Shown: positions 18,640 to 28,227, counted from the first letter of the stretch. The stretch: 37,841 nt of DNA from Rhodospirillaceae bacterium (GCA_018671895.1 JABHGV010000009.1:1-37841); one strand, 5' to 3'. Numbers and translations are program-made. Notes: a model not told the origin generated them from the sequence alone.

Positions 18640-19829
18640 GTCAAAGTCAATCAACAGCCCAGACGCTTGTCAAAGAAGCACCCGACGTGCGCTCGGTGAG
18701 CATCCTTGGGTCGACCGGTTCGGTCGGCTCGAACACGGTCGATCTGGTCAAACGGTCCCCGGAACGCTTTAGTGTCGAGGCCTTGAGCGCCAACAGAAAC
18801 GTAGCTGCACTGGCCGAACAGGCTTTGTTGTTGAAACCGAAACTGGCCGTTGTCGCCGATGAAAGCGCCTATCAAGACCTGAAAGCGGCCCTGTCGGGTT
18901 CCGGCATTGAGGTCGCGGCGGGGACAGATGCCGTGCTGGAAGCCGCATCCCGACCGTCGGATTGGCTGATGGCGTCGATTGTCGGCACCGCCGGTCTGGC
19001 CCCGACCCTGAAAGCCGTCGAGCGCGGCGCTATCGTCGGTCTTGCCAACAAGGAATGTCTGGTTTCGGCAGGCGACGTTATGATCAAGGAGATCGAGCGC
19101 CACGGTGCGACGCTGATCCCTGTTGATTCCGAACACAGCGCTATCTATCAGGTCTTTGATTTTGACGACCCGTCGAAGGTCGCGCGTATTATCCTGACGG
19201 CATCTGGCGGCCCGTTCCGCGAGAAAAGCCGCGATGAAATGGCCGATATGACGCCTGAACAGGCCGTCGCTCACCCGAATTGGGACATGGGGGCGAAGAT
19301 TTCCATCGATTCAGCGACGATGATGAACAAGGGGCTGGAATTGATTGAGGCTTACCACCTGTTCCCGGTGCCTGAGGAAAAAATTGAAATTCTGGTGCAT
19401 CCACAATCGGTGGTGCACAGCATGGTCGATTATGTCGATGGCTCGGTTCTGGCGCAGTTGGGCGCGCCTGACATGCGGACCCCCATCGCCTATGCGTTGG
19501 GCTGGCCCGCCCGAATGGAAACTCCGGTCGAACGCCTGGATTTGGCCGAAATCGGGTCGCTGGACTTTGAAGCGCCGGATACCGATAAGTTCCCGGCTCT
19601 CAGATTGGCGCGCGAGGCCTTGATAAAGGGCGGAAACGCACCTACATCGTTGAATGCAGCCAATGAAATTGGCGTAGCGGCCTTCCTGAATGGGCGCATT
19701 GGATTTTTGGATATTATTTCGATTGTTGAAAAAACACTGGAAAAATCCCAGATATCCGATTTGGGCACCATTGACGATGTTTTGGCAGCCGATGCAACGG
19801 CTCGTGACATTGCCGCCGGTCTCGTCTAA
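18630..19829 (+). CDS. dxr: 1-deoxy-D-xylulose-5-phosphate reductoisomerase
   Basis: Dxr carries out the committed step of the non-mevalonate isoprenoid pathway, supplying isopentenyl diphosphate for UppS among others. The 399-residue product has VSILGSTGSVGSNTVDL for NADPH binding, ANKECLVSAG, and the metal/substrate residues in PVDSEHSAIYQ. Further motifs are SGGPFR, DSATMMNKGLELIEA and HPQSVVHSMVDYVDGS. Two starts are possible: ATG 18630, and ATG 18636, which makes an ATGA overlap with the cdsA stop; I cannot decide between them. An additional ~20 polar residues precede the Rossmann fold. Confidence 0.97.
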   Translation: MAMSQSQSTAQTLVKEAPDVRSVSILGSTGSVGSNTVDLVKRSPERFSVEALSANRNVAALAEQALLLKPKLAVVADESAYQDLKAALSGSGIEVAAGTDAVLEAASRPSDWLMASIVGTAGLAPTLKAVERGAIVGLANKECLVSAGDVMIKEIERHGATLIPVDSEHSAIYQVFDFDDPSKVARIILTASGGPFREKSRDEMADMTPEQAVAHPNWDMGAKISIDSATMMNKGLELIEAYHLFPVPEEKIEILVHPQSVVHSMVDYVDGSVLAQLGAPDMRTPIAYALGWPARMETPVERLDLAEIGSLDFEAPDTDKFPALRLAREALIKGGNAPTSLNAANEIGVAAFLNGRIGFLDIISIVEKTLEKSQISDLGTIDDVLAADATARDIAAGLV

Positions 19830-19879
19830 ACAGACGCACCGAGTAGAGATTTCAATCTAGAAAAAACGGATTCAGTTTC

Positions 19880-21001
19880 TTGGATATCATTATCGATTAC
19901 GTCATTCCCTTTTTGGTCATCCTGACCATTCTGGTTTTTGTTCATGAACTAGGGCATTACTGGGTTGCGCGGCGCAACAATGTGCGTGTCGAGGTGTTTT
20001 CCATTGGCTTTGGCCCGGAAATGTTCGGCTTCAACGACAGCCACGGCACCCGTTGGAAGTTCAGCGCCATACCGCTTGGCGGTTACGTCAAGATGTTTGG
20101 CGAGGGCGATACCATCGAAGAAGAAGAAAAGGAAGAAGAGCGTCCGCTGACACCGGAAGAAATCGCCGTTTCCTTTCATCACAAGCGTTTAGGGCAGCGT
20201 TCAGCCATTGTTGCTGCGGGCCCGATTGCCAATTTTTTGTTTGCGATCATCGTCCTAGCCGGACTTTATGGCGTTGCCGGTGTTCCGGCACCGCTTGCCG
20301 GGGTTGGCACGGTTCAGCCCGATAGCGCTGCCGCTGCTGCTGATATGCGCCCTGGCGACCGGATTGTTGAAATATCCGGCCAACCGGTGAAATGGTTCAA
20401 GGATATGCGGGCGATTGTCATGGATAGTCCTGCGATGGTTTTGACCTTGCAGATCATTCGGGACGACGCCGAAATTTCCATTAAAGTGACTCCTACGGCC
20501 AAAACCGTTGGTGGGGATGGTGGAACGAGCCGCGAAATAGGCATTCTGGGCGTCACGCCGCACGCCGATATGATTGAATATGAAAGTGTTTCTCCGTTTC
20601 GGGCCCTGGTCCTGGGGGCAGAGCGCACTTATGGCCTGACAATGATGATTATGGGCAATATTGGCGAGATTCTGGGGGGTACACGCAGTTCCGATGAGCT
20701 TGGCGGAATCATTAAAATTGCCGATTTTTCGGGGCAAATGCTAGCCAGGGGCTGGGCTGACGCCTTTTTCTTCCTGGCCATGCTGTCTATCAATCTTGGG
20801 CTCATCAACTTCTTCCCGATTCCGATGCTGGATGGTGGACATCTTGTGTTTTATGCCGCTGAAGCCGTGTTGGGACGACCAATTGGTGCAAGGGTGCAAG
20901 AATACAGTTTTCGTTTCGGGCTGATTCTGATATTAATTCTAATGGTATACGTCAATTGGAATGACGTTGTGTCGTATCGGATATTAGAGTTCAATAACTA
21001 G
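19880..21001 (+). CDS. rseP: Site-2 protease RseP (TTG start)
   Basis: RseP is an inner-membrane zinc metalloprotease that cleaves transmembrane segments, for example of anti-sigma factors and remnant signal peptides. The 373-residue protein has VFVHELGHYWVARR near residue 21 (HExxH zinc motif), one PDZ domain around residues 120-205 and NFFPIPMLDGGHLV near residue 310, which supplies the third ligand. The start is TTG 19880; a stop precedes it in frame and no ATG or GTG fits, while the residues MDIIIDYVIPFL match the family start. A glutamate-rich run (EEEEKEEE, around residues 79-86) lies between the first helix and the PDZ domain. It precedes bamA, as usual. Confidence 0.95.
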   Translation: MDIIIDYVIPFLVILTILVFVHELGHYWVARRNNVRVEVFSIGFGPEMFGFNDSHGTRWKFSAIPLGGYVKMFGEGDTIEEEEKEEERPLTPEEIAVSFHHKRLGQRSAIVAAGPIANFLFAIIVLAGLYGVAGVPAPLAGVGTVQPDSAAAAADMRPGDRIVEISGQPVKWFKDMRAIVMDSPAMVLTLQIIRDDAEISIKVTPTAKTVGGDGGTSREIGILGVTPHADMIEYESVSPFRALVLGAERTYGLTMMIMGNIGEILGGTRSSDELGGIIKIADFSGQMLARGWADAFFFLAMLSINLGLINFFPIPMLDGGHLVFYAAEAVLGRPIGARVQEYSFRFGLILILILMVYVNWNDVVSYRILEFNN

Positions 21002-21034
21002 AACCACCCAATCACACCACTCCATGGGGGGATT

Positions 21035-23323
21035 ATGTTGAGGCGCTTGATTCGCGTCATAGGATTTGTTTGTTTGTTGCCGTTTCTTGGGCTTTCGTCG
21101 ACGGATGTCGCGGCCCAGACGAATGGTGGCGGCGATTCCGTGCGCGAAATCATCGTTGAAGGCAGCCAGCGCATCGAACCGGGCACCATTTTGTCGTACA
21201 TGCTGATCAAGGAAGGCGATCCGTTCGACGAACGACGGATTGACCGTTCCCTGAAAAGCCTGTTTGCCACCGGACTGTTCGCCGACGTCACCATGCGCCG
21301 ACAGGGGACCGCATTGGTTGTCAATGTTCTTGAAAATCCGGTCATCAACCGGATTGCATTCGAGGGCAATTCGAAACTGGATGATGACGATATCAATGTT
21401 GAATTATCGCTTAGGCCGCGCGTTATCTATACCCGCACCAAGGTCCAGAATGATGTCAAACGGATCCTGACGCTGTATCGCCGCAAGGGACGTTTCGCCG
21501 CCACTGTCGAGCCGAAGGTTATTCAGCTTCCGCAAAATCGGGTCGATCTGGTCTTTGAAATAAACGAAGGCAAGTGGACGGAAGTGCGCAACATCCGTTT
21601 CTTGGGCAACCGTGAATACAGCGATGCCCGCCTGCGCGAGATCATCAGGACCCGGGAAACCCGTTGGTATCGCATCCTGTCATCTGACGATAACTATGAC
21701 CCGGATCGCCTTGCCCTTGACCGGGAATTGATGCGCCGGTTCTACCTGTCCAATGGGTTTGCCGATTTCCGTGTGATTTCAGCTGTCGCCGAACTGACAC
21801 CAGATCGAAAAGACTTTTTCATTACCTTCACCATCGAAGAAGGCAATCGCTACACCTTTGGCGACGTCGCAATGGATATCAAGCTGCGCGACCTGAAGGG
21901 CGAAGACATTGAGGATGTCATCGAGGTTGAATCAGAAGACTGGTTCGATTCAGAAGTCGTGGAGACGACAATTGACGATTTGACCGATGCCATTGGCACC
22001 CTTGGGTTTGCGTTTGTCGATATTCGCCCGAGAATTAACCGCAACCGTGAGGCCAAGACCATCGATGTGACCTTTGAGATTAATGAAGGTCCGCGGGTGT
22101 TCGTCGAGAAAATTGATATTGAAGGAAATGTCAGAACCGCAGACGAGGTCATCCGCCGGGAGTTCCGACTGGTCGAAGGAGACGCTTTCAATACCGCCAA
22201 GTTGAAACGGTCCAAGCAACGTCTAGAGGACCTGGATTTCTTTGAAACAGTCACGGTTGAACGGGTGCCCGGAAAAGAACCTGACAAGACATCAGTCAAG
22301 GTTGGTGTCGAAGAAAAGTCGACCGGGTCGCTGTCACTTGGGTTCGGGTTCTCGACGACCAGCGGTATTCTGGGTGATATCGGCATTACGGAACGTAACC
22401 TGCTTGGCCGTGGTCAGTATCTGAAATTGAAGACCCTGTTGTCGGCGACCGGAAGCCAGATCGACCTGAGCTTTACCGAGCCATACTTCATGGACCGCGA
22501 CGTTGCAGCCGGATTTGGTGTTTTCCATACCACCACCGATCGACAGGATGTCAGCTCTTACGACACCCAACAGACAGGTGTTTCGCTGCGTATTGGGTAC
22601 CCGATTACGGAAGACCTAAGGCAAAGCTGGAATCACACCATTAAACAATCAGAAGTCACGGATGTTCCGTCGACCGCTTCCATTTATGTCCAGGAAGCCG
22701 AAGGTGAATACATTGAATCCGTCCTTTCCCACGGCATCGCCCTTGATAAACGGGATAGTAAAACGCTTCCCACGAAAGGCTATATTCTGCGTATGAATAA
22801 TGACGTGGCCGGGCTTGGCGGGGCGAAACGATATATGCGAAACGTCCTCAGTGGCGGTAAGTACTTCCCGATTTATGACCAGTGGGTGCTGTCTGTCGGC
22901 GGCAGCGCGGGCCATATATTCGGCATTGGCAAGGACGTTAGCTTGCTGGACAGGTTCTTTATTGGCGGTGATGACTTGCGCGGATTTGCGACATCCGGCG
23001 TTGGCCCAAGGGATGCGACGACCAAGGATGCGCTTGGCGGCGAATGGATGTACAAGGGCACCGTGCAGTTGAAATTTCCGTTGGGGCTGCCGGAAGAACT
23101 TGGCATTTCAGGCAAGTTATTTTCTGATTTCGGCAGCACCGGCAAGATCGACAGCACAACAGCAGACGTCAACGATACCGGAAGTATTCGCGCGTCTGTC
23201 GGAACCGGGCTTGAATGGGTGTCACCGTTCGGCCCCATCGCCATCGATTTTGGCTTCCCCGTTGTTAAAGAAAACTTTGACGAAACAGAGACCGTTCGAG
23301 TCAATTTCGGCACCAGATTCTAG
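21035..23323 (+). CDS. bamA: Outer membrane protein assembly factor BamA
   Basis: BamA inserts beta-barrel proteins into the outer membrane. The 762-residue precursor has an N-terminal signal peptide (hydrophobic residues ~6-22, likely cleaved after VAA near residue 28). Five POTRA domains follow to about residue 420, then a 16-strand barrel. FFIGGDDLRGFATSGVGPRD near residue 647 contains the (V/L)RGF motif of Omp85 proteins, and the C-terminus VRVNFGTRF ends in phenylalanine, the usual signal for BamA-dependent assembly. GGGGGG lies a few bases before ATG 21035. skp follows after nine bases. Confidence 0.97.
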   Translation: MLRRLIRVIGFVCLLPFLGLSSTDVAAQTNGGGDSVREIIVEGSQRIEPGTILSYMLIKEGDPFDERRIDRSLKSLFATGLFADVTMRRQGTALVVNVLENPVINRIAFEGNSKLDDDDINVELSLRPRVIYTRTKVQNDVKRILTLYRRKGRFAATVEPKVIQLPQNRVDLVFEINEGKWTEVRNIRFLGNREYSDARLREIIRTRETRWYRILSSDDNYDPDRLALDRELMRRFYLSNGFADFRVISAVAELTPDRKDFFITFTIEEGNRYTFGDVAMDIKLRDLKGEDIEDVIEVESEDWFDSEVVETTIDDLTDAIGTLGFAFVDIRPRINRNREAKTIDVTFEINEGPRVFVEKIDIEGNVRTADEVIRREFRLVEGDAFNTAKLKRSKQRLEDLDFFETVTVERVPGKEPDKTSVKVGVEEKSTGSLSLGFGFSTTSGILGDIGITERNLLGRGQYLKLKTLLSATGSQIDLSFTEPYFMDRDVAAGFGVFHTTTDRQDVSSYDTQQTGVSLRIGYPITEDLRQSWNHTIKQSEVTDVPSTASIYVQEAEGEYIESVLSHGIALDKRDSKTLPTKGYILRMNNDVAGLGGAKRYMRNVLSGGKYFPIYDQWVLSVGGSAGHIFGIGKDVSLLDRFFIGGDDLRGFATSGVGPRDATTKDALGGEWMYKGTVQLKFPLGLPEELGISGKLFSDFGSTGKIDSTTADVNDTGSIRASVGTGLEWVSPFGPIAIDFGFPVVKENFDETETVRVNFGTRF

Positions 23324-23332
23324 GAGGCCATC

Positions 23333-23890
23333 GTGAAACATATATTCGCAGTATTTATGCTTGGTATATTTCTTGGAACCTCGCTGCCAGGCGCAGCCCT
23401 GGCGCAGGATGCCGGAGGAAAACTTAAAATTGCGGTGATCAACGTTGAGGCGATTCTTCGCAATGCTACCGCGGTGAAGAATATTCGCGAGCAAATCGGC
23501 AAATACAGAAAAACGTTCCAGGAAGAAATTCAGAAAGAAGAAGAGGCGCTTCGCAATGCCAATCAGGAGCTGGCTCGTCAACGCACGCTGCTTTCGTCCG
23601 AGGCGTTTACCGGAAAAAGGCGTGACTTTGAACAACAGGTTTCCCAGGTCCAGAAAATGGTTCAGGAACGCAAACTGAATCTCGACAAGGCTCAGGGTGA
23701 AGCCATGGGCAAGGTTCAGGATTCGCTGAATAAAATTATTACCAAGCTGTCTGAAGAACAGGGCATATCGCTTATTTTGCGTCGGGATCAGACCGTACTG
23801 GCGGTCAAGAGTCTGGAGATTACAGACGTTATTCTGAAACAACTCAACATGGTGCTGCCTAAGGTCAAGGTTGCCGATCTCGGAAAATAA
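23333..23890 (+). CDS. skp: OmpH/Skp family periplasmic chaperone
   Basis: Skp holds unfolded outer-membrane proteins in the periplasm on their way to BamA. The 185-residue precursor has a signal peptide ending in ALA-QD near residue 25, a short trimerisation strand (KIAVINVEAILRNA), and a long charged helical hairpin from about residue 50 to 135, with heptad-like Glu/Gln/Lys content. Closing strands follow. Translation starts at GTG 23333 with a strong AGGAGG site correctly spaced, more convincing than later starts. Position between bamA and lpxD is the usual one. Confidence 0.92.
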   Translation: MKHIFAVFMLGIFLGTSLPGAALAQDAGGKLKIAVINVEAILRNATAVKNIREQIGKYRKTFQEEIQKEEEALRNANQELARQRTLLSSEAFTGKRRDFEQQVSQVQKMVQERKLNLDKAQGEAMGKVQDSLNKIITKLSEEQGISLILRRDQTVLAVKSLEITDVILKQLNMVLPKVKVADLGK

Positions 23891-23923
23891 ATTGCCACTA
23901 TTCTGGCGGGGCAAAAAAGGAAG

Positions 23924-24946
23924 ATGACCGATCCCAGGTTCTATACGGTTGCCGGCCCCTTTACATTGGGTGAACTGGCCAAGATCACAGGGGCAGATAT
24001 CGCCGAGGGCGTCAATTCGGACGCCCGTTATAGTGATGTTGCGCCGCTCAGCGAAGCGGGACCCGATGACATCAGCTTCCTTGATAACAAGAAATACGTA
24101 AACGATTTTACCAAGACCAAAGCCGGGGCGGTGATCGTGCATCCTGATCTCGCGTCAAAAGCGCCCGATGGGCTGGCGTTGTTGTTATCCCAAGAGCCTT
24201 ATCGCGGCTATGCGCGAATCGCAAATGCGTTTTACCCTGTTCGGGAAGTGCAAACGGCGGAATCGGATGCGGCCTCTATTGACGAGACAGCGGTTATTGG
24301 CGAGGGATGCCAAATTGCCTCTGGCGTTGTTATTGGCCCAGACGTTGAAATTGGTAAGCAGTGCGTTATCGGGGCCAACACCGTTATTTGTAAAGGGGTT
24401 GTTGTTGGCGATGCGTGCAGCATCGGGTCATCGGTTACCCTTCAGTATTGTCAGATTGGTGACAATGCCATCATTCATACCGGTGTCAGGATAGGACAGG
24501 ACGGTTTTGGTTTCGCTATGGGGGCAGAAGGGCACGTGAAAGTGCCGCAGCTGGGACGAGTGATTATCGGCGATGATGTTGAAATCGGTGCCAATTCGAC
24601 CATTGATAGGGGCACTGGTCCGGACACGGAAATCGGGTCTGGAACAAAAATTGATAACCTTGTGCAGTTGGGCCATAACGTCAAACTGGGACGCAGCTGC
24701 ATTCTTGTTTCGCAGTCTGGAGTTTCCGGTTCTACTGTGCTTGGGGATTTCGTCGTCGTTGGCGGACAGGTCGGTATAGCCGGTCATCTGACAATAGGCA
24801 GTGGCGTGCAAATTGCTGCGAAAAGTGGCGTTATGCGCGATATTGAACCCGGTGGTAAGGTCGGAGGCTATCCGGCAAAACCCTTTACGCAGTGGATGCG
24901 TAGTCTGGCGTTAATCGATAAACTGGTAAAAACGAGGGGCAAATAG
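23924..24946 (+). CDS. lpxD: UDP-3-O-acylglucosamine N-acyltransferase
   Basis: LpxD adds the second acyl chain to UDP-glucosamine in lipid A synthesis, using an acyl-ACP. The 340-residue protein has an N-terminal uridine-binding domain (residues ~1-110, [18 protein letters not shown]). A left-handed parallel beta-helix of hexapeptide repeats (residues ~115-310) follows, with [13 protein letters not shown] carrying the likely catalytic histidine. A C-terminal helix ends it. AAGGAAG abuts ATG 23924, giving unusually short spacing. fabZ begins two bases after its stop. Confidence 0.96.
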   Translation: MTDPRFYTVAGPFTLGELAKITGADIAEGVNSDARYSDVAPLSEAGPDDISFLDNKKYVNDFTKTKAGAVIVHPDLASKAPDGLALLLSQEPYRGYARIANAFYPVREVQTAESDAASIDETAVIGEGCQIASGVVIGPDVEIGKQCVIGANTVICKGVVVGDACSIGSSVTLQYCQIGDNAIIHTGVRIGQDGFGFAMGAEGHVKVPQLGRVIIGDDVEIGANSTIDRGTGPDTEIGSGTKIDNLVQLGHNVKLGRSCILVSQSGVSGSTVLGDFVVVGGQVGIAGHLTIGSGVQIAAKSGVMRDIEPGGKVGGYPAKPFTQWMRSLALIDKLVKTRGK

Positions 24947-24948
24947 AC

Positions 24949-25413
24949 GTGTCGAAGGAAAATTCACAAGACAACGAAATTGATATCGTCCGGGTTATGG
25001 AAATGATCCCGCATCGCTATCCGTTCCTGATGATCGACAGGGTTGTCGATGTTGTTCCCGACGAAAGCGCTGTTGGTATCAAGAACGTCACCATCAACGA
25101 GCCGTTCTTTCAGGGGCATTTCCCTGGACATCCGGTATTTCCGGGCGTGTTGATTATTGAATCAATGGCCCAGACCGCAGCAGTGCTGGTGGTTAAGACC
25201 ATGGGTGCAGAGTCAGAAGGAAAACTGGTTTATTTCATGTCCGTCGATCAGGCCCGATTCAGGAAACCGGTAACCCCCGGCGACACCATGAATATTATTG
25301 TCGAGAAGGTCCGCAATCGTGGCAATGTCTGGAAATTCAAGGGCAAGGCCATGGTCGGCGATACGTTAATGGCGGAAGCGACATTTTCCGCAATGATTGT
25401 GGATGGTGAATAA
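24949..25413 (+). CDS. fabZ: 3-hydroxyacyl-[acyl-carrier-protein] dehydratase FabZ
   Basis: FabZ dehydrates 3-hydroxyacyl-ACP in fatty acid elongation and so competes with LpxA/LpxD for the same 3-hydroxyacyl-ACP pool. The 154-residue hot-dog-fold protein has His57 in [12 protein letters not shown] and Glu71 in IIESMAQ as the expected catalytic pair. The start is GTG 24949, two bases after the lpxD stop. GAGGGGC near the lpxD end can act as ribosome binding site. It sits between lpxD and lpxA, the common proteobacterial order. Confidence 0.96.
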   Translation: MSKENSQDNEIDIVRVMEMIPHRYPFLMIDRVVDVVPDESAVGIKNVTINEPFFQGHFPGHPVFPGVLIIESMAQTAAVLVVKTMGAESEGKLVYFMSVDQARFRKPVTPGDTMNIIVEKVRNRGNVWKFKGKAMVGDTLMAEATFSAMIVDGE

Positions 25414-25414
25414 T

Positions 25415-26215
25415 ATGACTGATATTCATGCAACAGCCATCGTGGCTGACGCCGCCGAGATCGGTGAAAACGTCTCTATTGGCCCTTACTGCATTGTTGG
25501 TGGGGATGTGAAGCTGGCCGATGGTGTCGAGCTTTTATCCCATGTGGTTGTCGATGGTGATACCAGCATCGGGGCCAACACTCGGATTTTCCCGTTTGCG
25601 TCCATTGGGCTGCAGCCTCAGGACCTGAAATACGATGGCGAGGCTTCGCGGCTGGAAATTGGCTGCAATAACGTTATTCGAGAACATGTCACCATGAACC
25701 CCGGTACCGATGGCGGCGGCCTGCTGACGACGGTCGGCAACAACTGTCTGTTCATGGTCGGTGCCCATGTCGCCCATGACTGTCACGTTGGCGATCATGT
25801 AATTTTGGTCAATAACGCGACCCTCGGTGGGCATGTGAATATTGATGAATGGGCTATTATCGGTGGTTTGTCAGCGATCCATCAATTTGTTCGAATTGGT
25901 CGTCACGCCATGATCGGCGGTATGTCGGGCATTGAAAACGATGTCATTCCCTATGGCTCGGTGATCGGCAACCGGGCTCGTTTGCAGGGCCTAAACGTGG
26001 TTGGTCTGAAACGACGTAACTTTGATCGCGAAACCATCCATGCGCTCAGAAATGCCTATCGTCTGATGTTTGCACCCGAAGGAACCATGGCCGAACGTAT
26101 GGACGATGTCGCTGAAATGATGAGCGAAATCGAACCGGTAATGGAAATCGTCGATTTCATCCGCGCGGAATCATCGCGCTCTATCTGCCAGCCCAATCTG
26201 GAAGATGCCGCCTAA
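25415..26215 (+). CDS. lpxA: Acyl-[ACP]--UDP-N-acetylglucosamine O-acyltransferase
   Basis: LpxA transfers the first 3-hydroxyacyl chain to UDP-GlcNAc, the first step of lipid A synthesis. The 266-residue protein is a left-handed beta-helix of hexapeptide repeats (residues ~1-185) with a C-terminal helical domain. The catalytic-type histidine is His121 in AHVAHDCHVGD, and SGIENDVIPYGSVIGNRA forms the acyl-length ruler region. ATG 25415 follows the fabZ stop by one base, with GGATGG upstream; the open frame before it lies inside fabZ. The last 11 bases overlap the next gene. Confidence 0.96.
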   Translation: MTDIHATAIVADAAEIGENVSIGPYCIVGGDVKLADGVELLSHVVVDGDTSIGANTRIFPFASIGLQPQDLKYDGEASRLEIGCNNVIREHVTMNPGTDGGGLLTTVGNNCLFMVGAHVAHDCHVGDHVILVNNATLGGHVNIDEWAIIGGLSAIHQFVRIGRHAMIGGMSGIENDVIPYGSVIGNRARLQGLNVVGLKRRNFDRETIHALRNAYRLMFAPEGTMAERMDDVAEMMSEIEPVMEIVDFIRAESSRSICQPNLEDAA

Positions 26216-28196
26216 ACTCGGCATCCTGGCAGGTGGCGGCGAGCTGCCGTCACGCCTTGTGGAACACTGCCGGAATACCGGCCGCGAGGTCTTCGTCATT
26301 GCCTTTGAAGGGCAGACGTTACACGAAAGCGTGCAATCCGTTGATCATCAGTGGGTTCGACTTGGAGCCGCCGGCACCAGCCTGAAGGCGCTTAAAAGTG
26401 CGGGCGTCAAGGAACTGGTCATGGCCGGGGCCATTCGACGGCCGAGCCTTGGCGAGCTGCGTCCCGACATGTGGGCGACAAAGTTCTTTGCCAAATCCGG
26501 GGCGGCGTCGCTTGGCGACGACGGCCTGTTGTCCGCCATCGTTAAACTGCTGGAACAGGAAGGCTTCAGCGTCGTCGGTATCGATGATGTGTTGCCCGAC
26601 ACCCTTGCCGCTGATGGCGTTTATGGTTCTGTTCAGCCCGACGATGTTGCCAGACAAGATATGGACGTTGCCCTGACGGCGGCATTGGCCGTTGGCAGTG
26701 CCGATAAGGGCCAGGGAGCCGTTGCCAGGAACGGGGAGGTACTTGCCGTCGAAGATGTCAGCGGCACCGATGCGATGCTGCAAAAAGTGTCTGACGCGCA
26801 CGACAGTGAAAAAGGCGGTGTGCTGGTCAAGGTCAGCAAGCCCGGTCAGGAACGACGTGCCGATCTGCCGACGATCGGGGTTGCGACCATCGAGAATGCG
26901 GCTCGTGCCGGTTTGTCCGGTATTGCCATCGAGGCCAAATCGGCCCTTATTGTCGATACAGAAGCCGTTATCCGGGCTGCCGATGCCGCCGGCGTTTTCA
27001 TTGTTGGCATATCCGTCGATGTGCCGTTGGTCTATGTCATTGCTGGCGAGCCGTCCGGCGATATTCTGGGTGCACGCCTGATGGCCGCCCTGAAAGAACG
27101 CGGGCCGGTTGCCTTTGCCGGGGTTGGGGGTCCGAAAATGTGTGAACAGGGCCTCGACAGCCTGTTCCCGATGGAAGACCTGACGGTGATGGGGCTGGCC
27201 GAGGTGCTGCCCCACTTGCCGAAACTGTTGGGCAGAATCCGGGAAACCATCGCCGACGTTCGCACCCGTCGTCCGGCGATCCTGATCACCATTGATGCGC
27301 CGGATTTCTGTTTCCGGGTTTCCTCGAAGCTGTGCGGCGAGGGTATCAAGCTGGTGCATTATGTGGCGCCGTCGGTGTGGGCATGGAAGCCGGGGCGGGC
27401 AAAGAAAGTCGCTGGGTTCCTTGACCATCTGCTGGCCTTGCTGCCGTTCGAGCCGCCGTATTTCGAATGCCATGGCCTGAAAACGACCTTTGTCGGCCAT
27501 TCGGTTGTCGAAGGCGGTGCTGGCAAAGGCGATGGGGCAGGGTTCAGGGACCGTCACGGCATATCGGGCGATGCGCTGATGCTGGTGGTGTTGCCGGGCA
27601 GTCGGACGAGTGAAATCAGCAGATTGCTGCCAATCTTTGCCGAAACCGTCGCCGGTCTGACGTCATCCCACCCAGACTTGAAGATCGTTATTCCGACCCT
27701 CGAGAAGCGACTCGGCTCCATCAAGGCGGCTGTCGCCGATTGGCCCATGGACGTGCTGGTTGTTTCTGGTGACACCGAAAAATTTGATGCTTTCGCCACC
27801 GCCAATGCAGCCATTGCCGCATCAGGCACGGTGGCACTGGAACTGGCGATATCGGCAACGCCGATGGTGATTGCCTATAAATTCAATGCCCTGACCGGCT
27901 GGATCGCCCGACGGCTGATCAAAACGCCGTATGCCAATCTGGTCAATATTGTGCTGGGACGCCTGGTGGTGCCTGAGCTCATCCAAGAAGATTGCCGCCC
28001 TGAGTTGTTGGCCGCCGCAACTGCAGAGTTGCTGGATGATGATGCGGCACGCGTTCGCCAGCTTGACGCAATTGAAGAGGCGCTGAAAATGATGGGCAAG
28101 GGCGGGGAGTCTCCGTCCGGGCGGGCCGCCGATGTGATAATGGGCATTTTGCAGGCGCCCCCTACCGGTGGCACGAATTCCGGAAGCCAGGTTTAG
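26205..28196 (+). CDS. lpxI-lpxB: LpxI-LpxB fusion: UDP-2,3-diacylglucosamine pyrophosphatase joined to lipid-A-disaccharide synthase
   Basis: One open frame of 663 residues carries two complete lipid A enzymes. Residues 1-270 are LpxI: LGILAGGGELPSRLVEHCR, AGAIRRPSL, then RRADLPTIG with Asp220 at the position of the aspartate essential in Caulobacter LpxI, and GIAIEAKSALIVDTE. LpxI hydrolyses UDP-2,3-diacylglucosamine to lipid X. From residue 273 the protein is LpxB: VYVIAGEPSGDILGARLM, GVGGPKM, IDAPDFCFRV, HYVAPSVWAWKPGRAKK, LPGSRTSEI and ASGTVALELA, about 391 residues, full length. LpxB joins lipid X to another UDP-2,3-diacylglucosamine. Only a few residues separate the domains and no stop intervenes. 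A GTG at 27021 could in principle restart LpxB. It overlaps lpxA by 11 bases. Confidence 0.93.
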   Translation: MPPKLGILAGGGELPSRLVEHCRNTGREVFVIAFEGQTLHESVQSVDHQWVRLGAAGTSLKALKSAGVKELVMAGAIRRPSLGELRPDMWATKFFAKSGAASLGDDGLLSAIVKLLEQEGFSVVGIDDVLPDTLAADGVYGSVQPDDVARQDMDVALTAALAVGSADKGQGAVARNGEVLAVEDVSGTDAMLQKVSDAHDSEKGGVLVKVSKPGQERRADLPTIGVATIENAARAGLSGIAIEAKSALIVDTEAVIRAADAAGVFIVGISVDVPLVYVIAGEPSGDILGARLMAALKERGPVAFAGVGGPKMCEQGLDSLFPMEDLTVMGLAEVLPHLPKLLGRIRETIADVRTRRPAILITIDAPDFCFRVSSKLCGEGIKLVHYVAPSVWAWKPGRAKKVAGFLDHLLALLPFEPPYFECHGLKTTFVGHSVVEGGAGKGDGAGFRDRHGISGDALMLVVLPGSRTSEISRLLPIFAETVAGLTSSHPDLKIVIPTLEKRLGSIKAAVADWPMDVLVVSGDTEKFDAFATANAAIAASGTVALELAISATPMVIAYKFNALTGWIARRLIKTPYANLVNIVLGRLVVPELIQEDCRPELLAAATAELLDDDAARVRQLDAIEEALKMMGKGGESPSGRAADVIMGILQAPPTGGTNSGSQV

Positions 28197-28227
28197 GCGG
28201 TCAACAGGAGACACATTCTTCTCCATC

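Noticed and set aside
26319-27557. 412-codon minus-strand open frame opposite lpxI-lpxB
   Set aside because: It is long, but antisense to intact LpxI and LpxB motifs and composed of Gln/His/Arg/Asn-rich sequence; no family resemblance.
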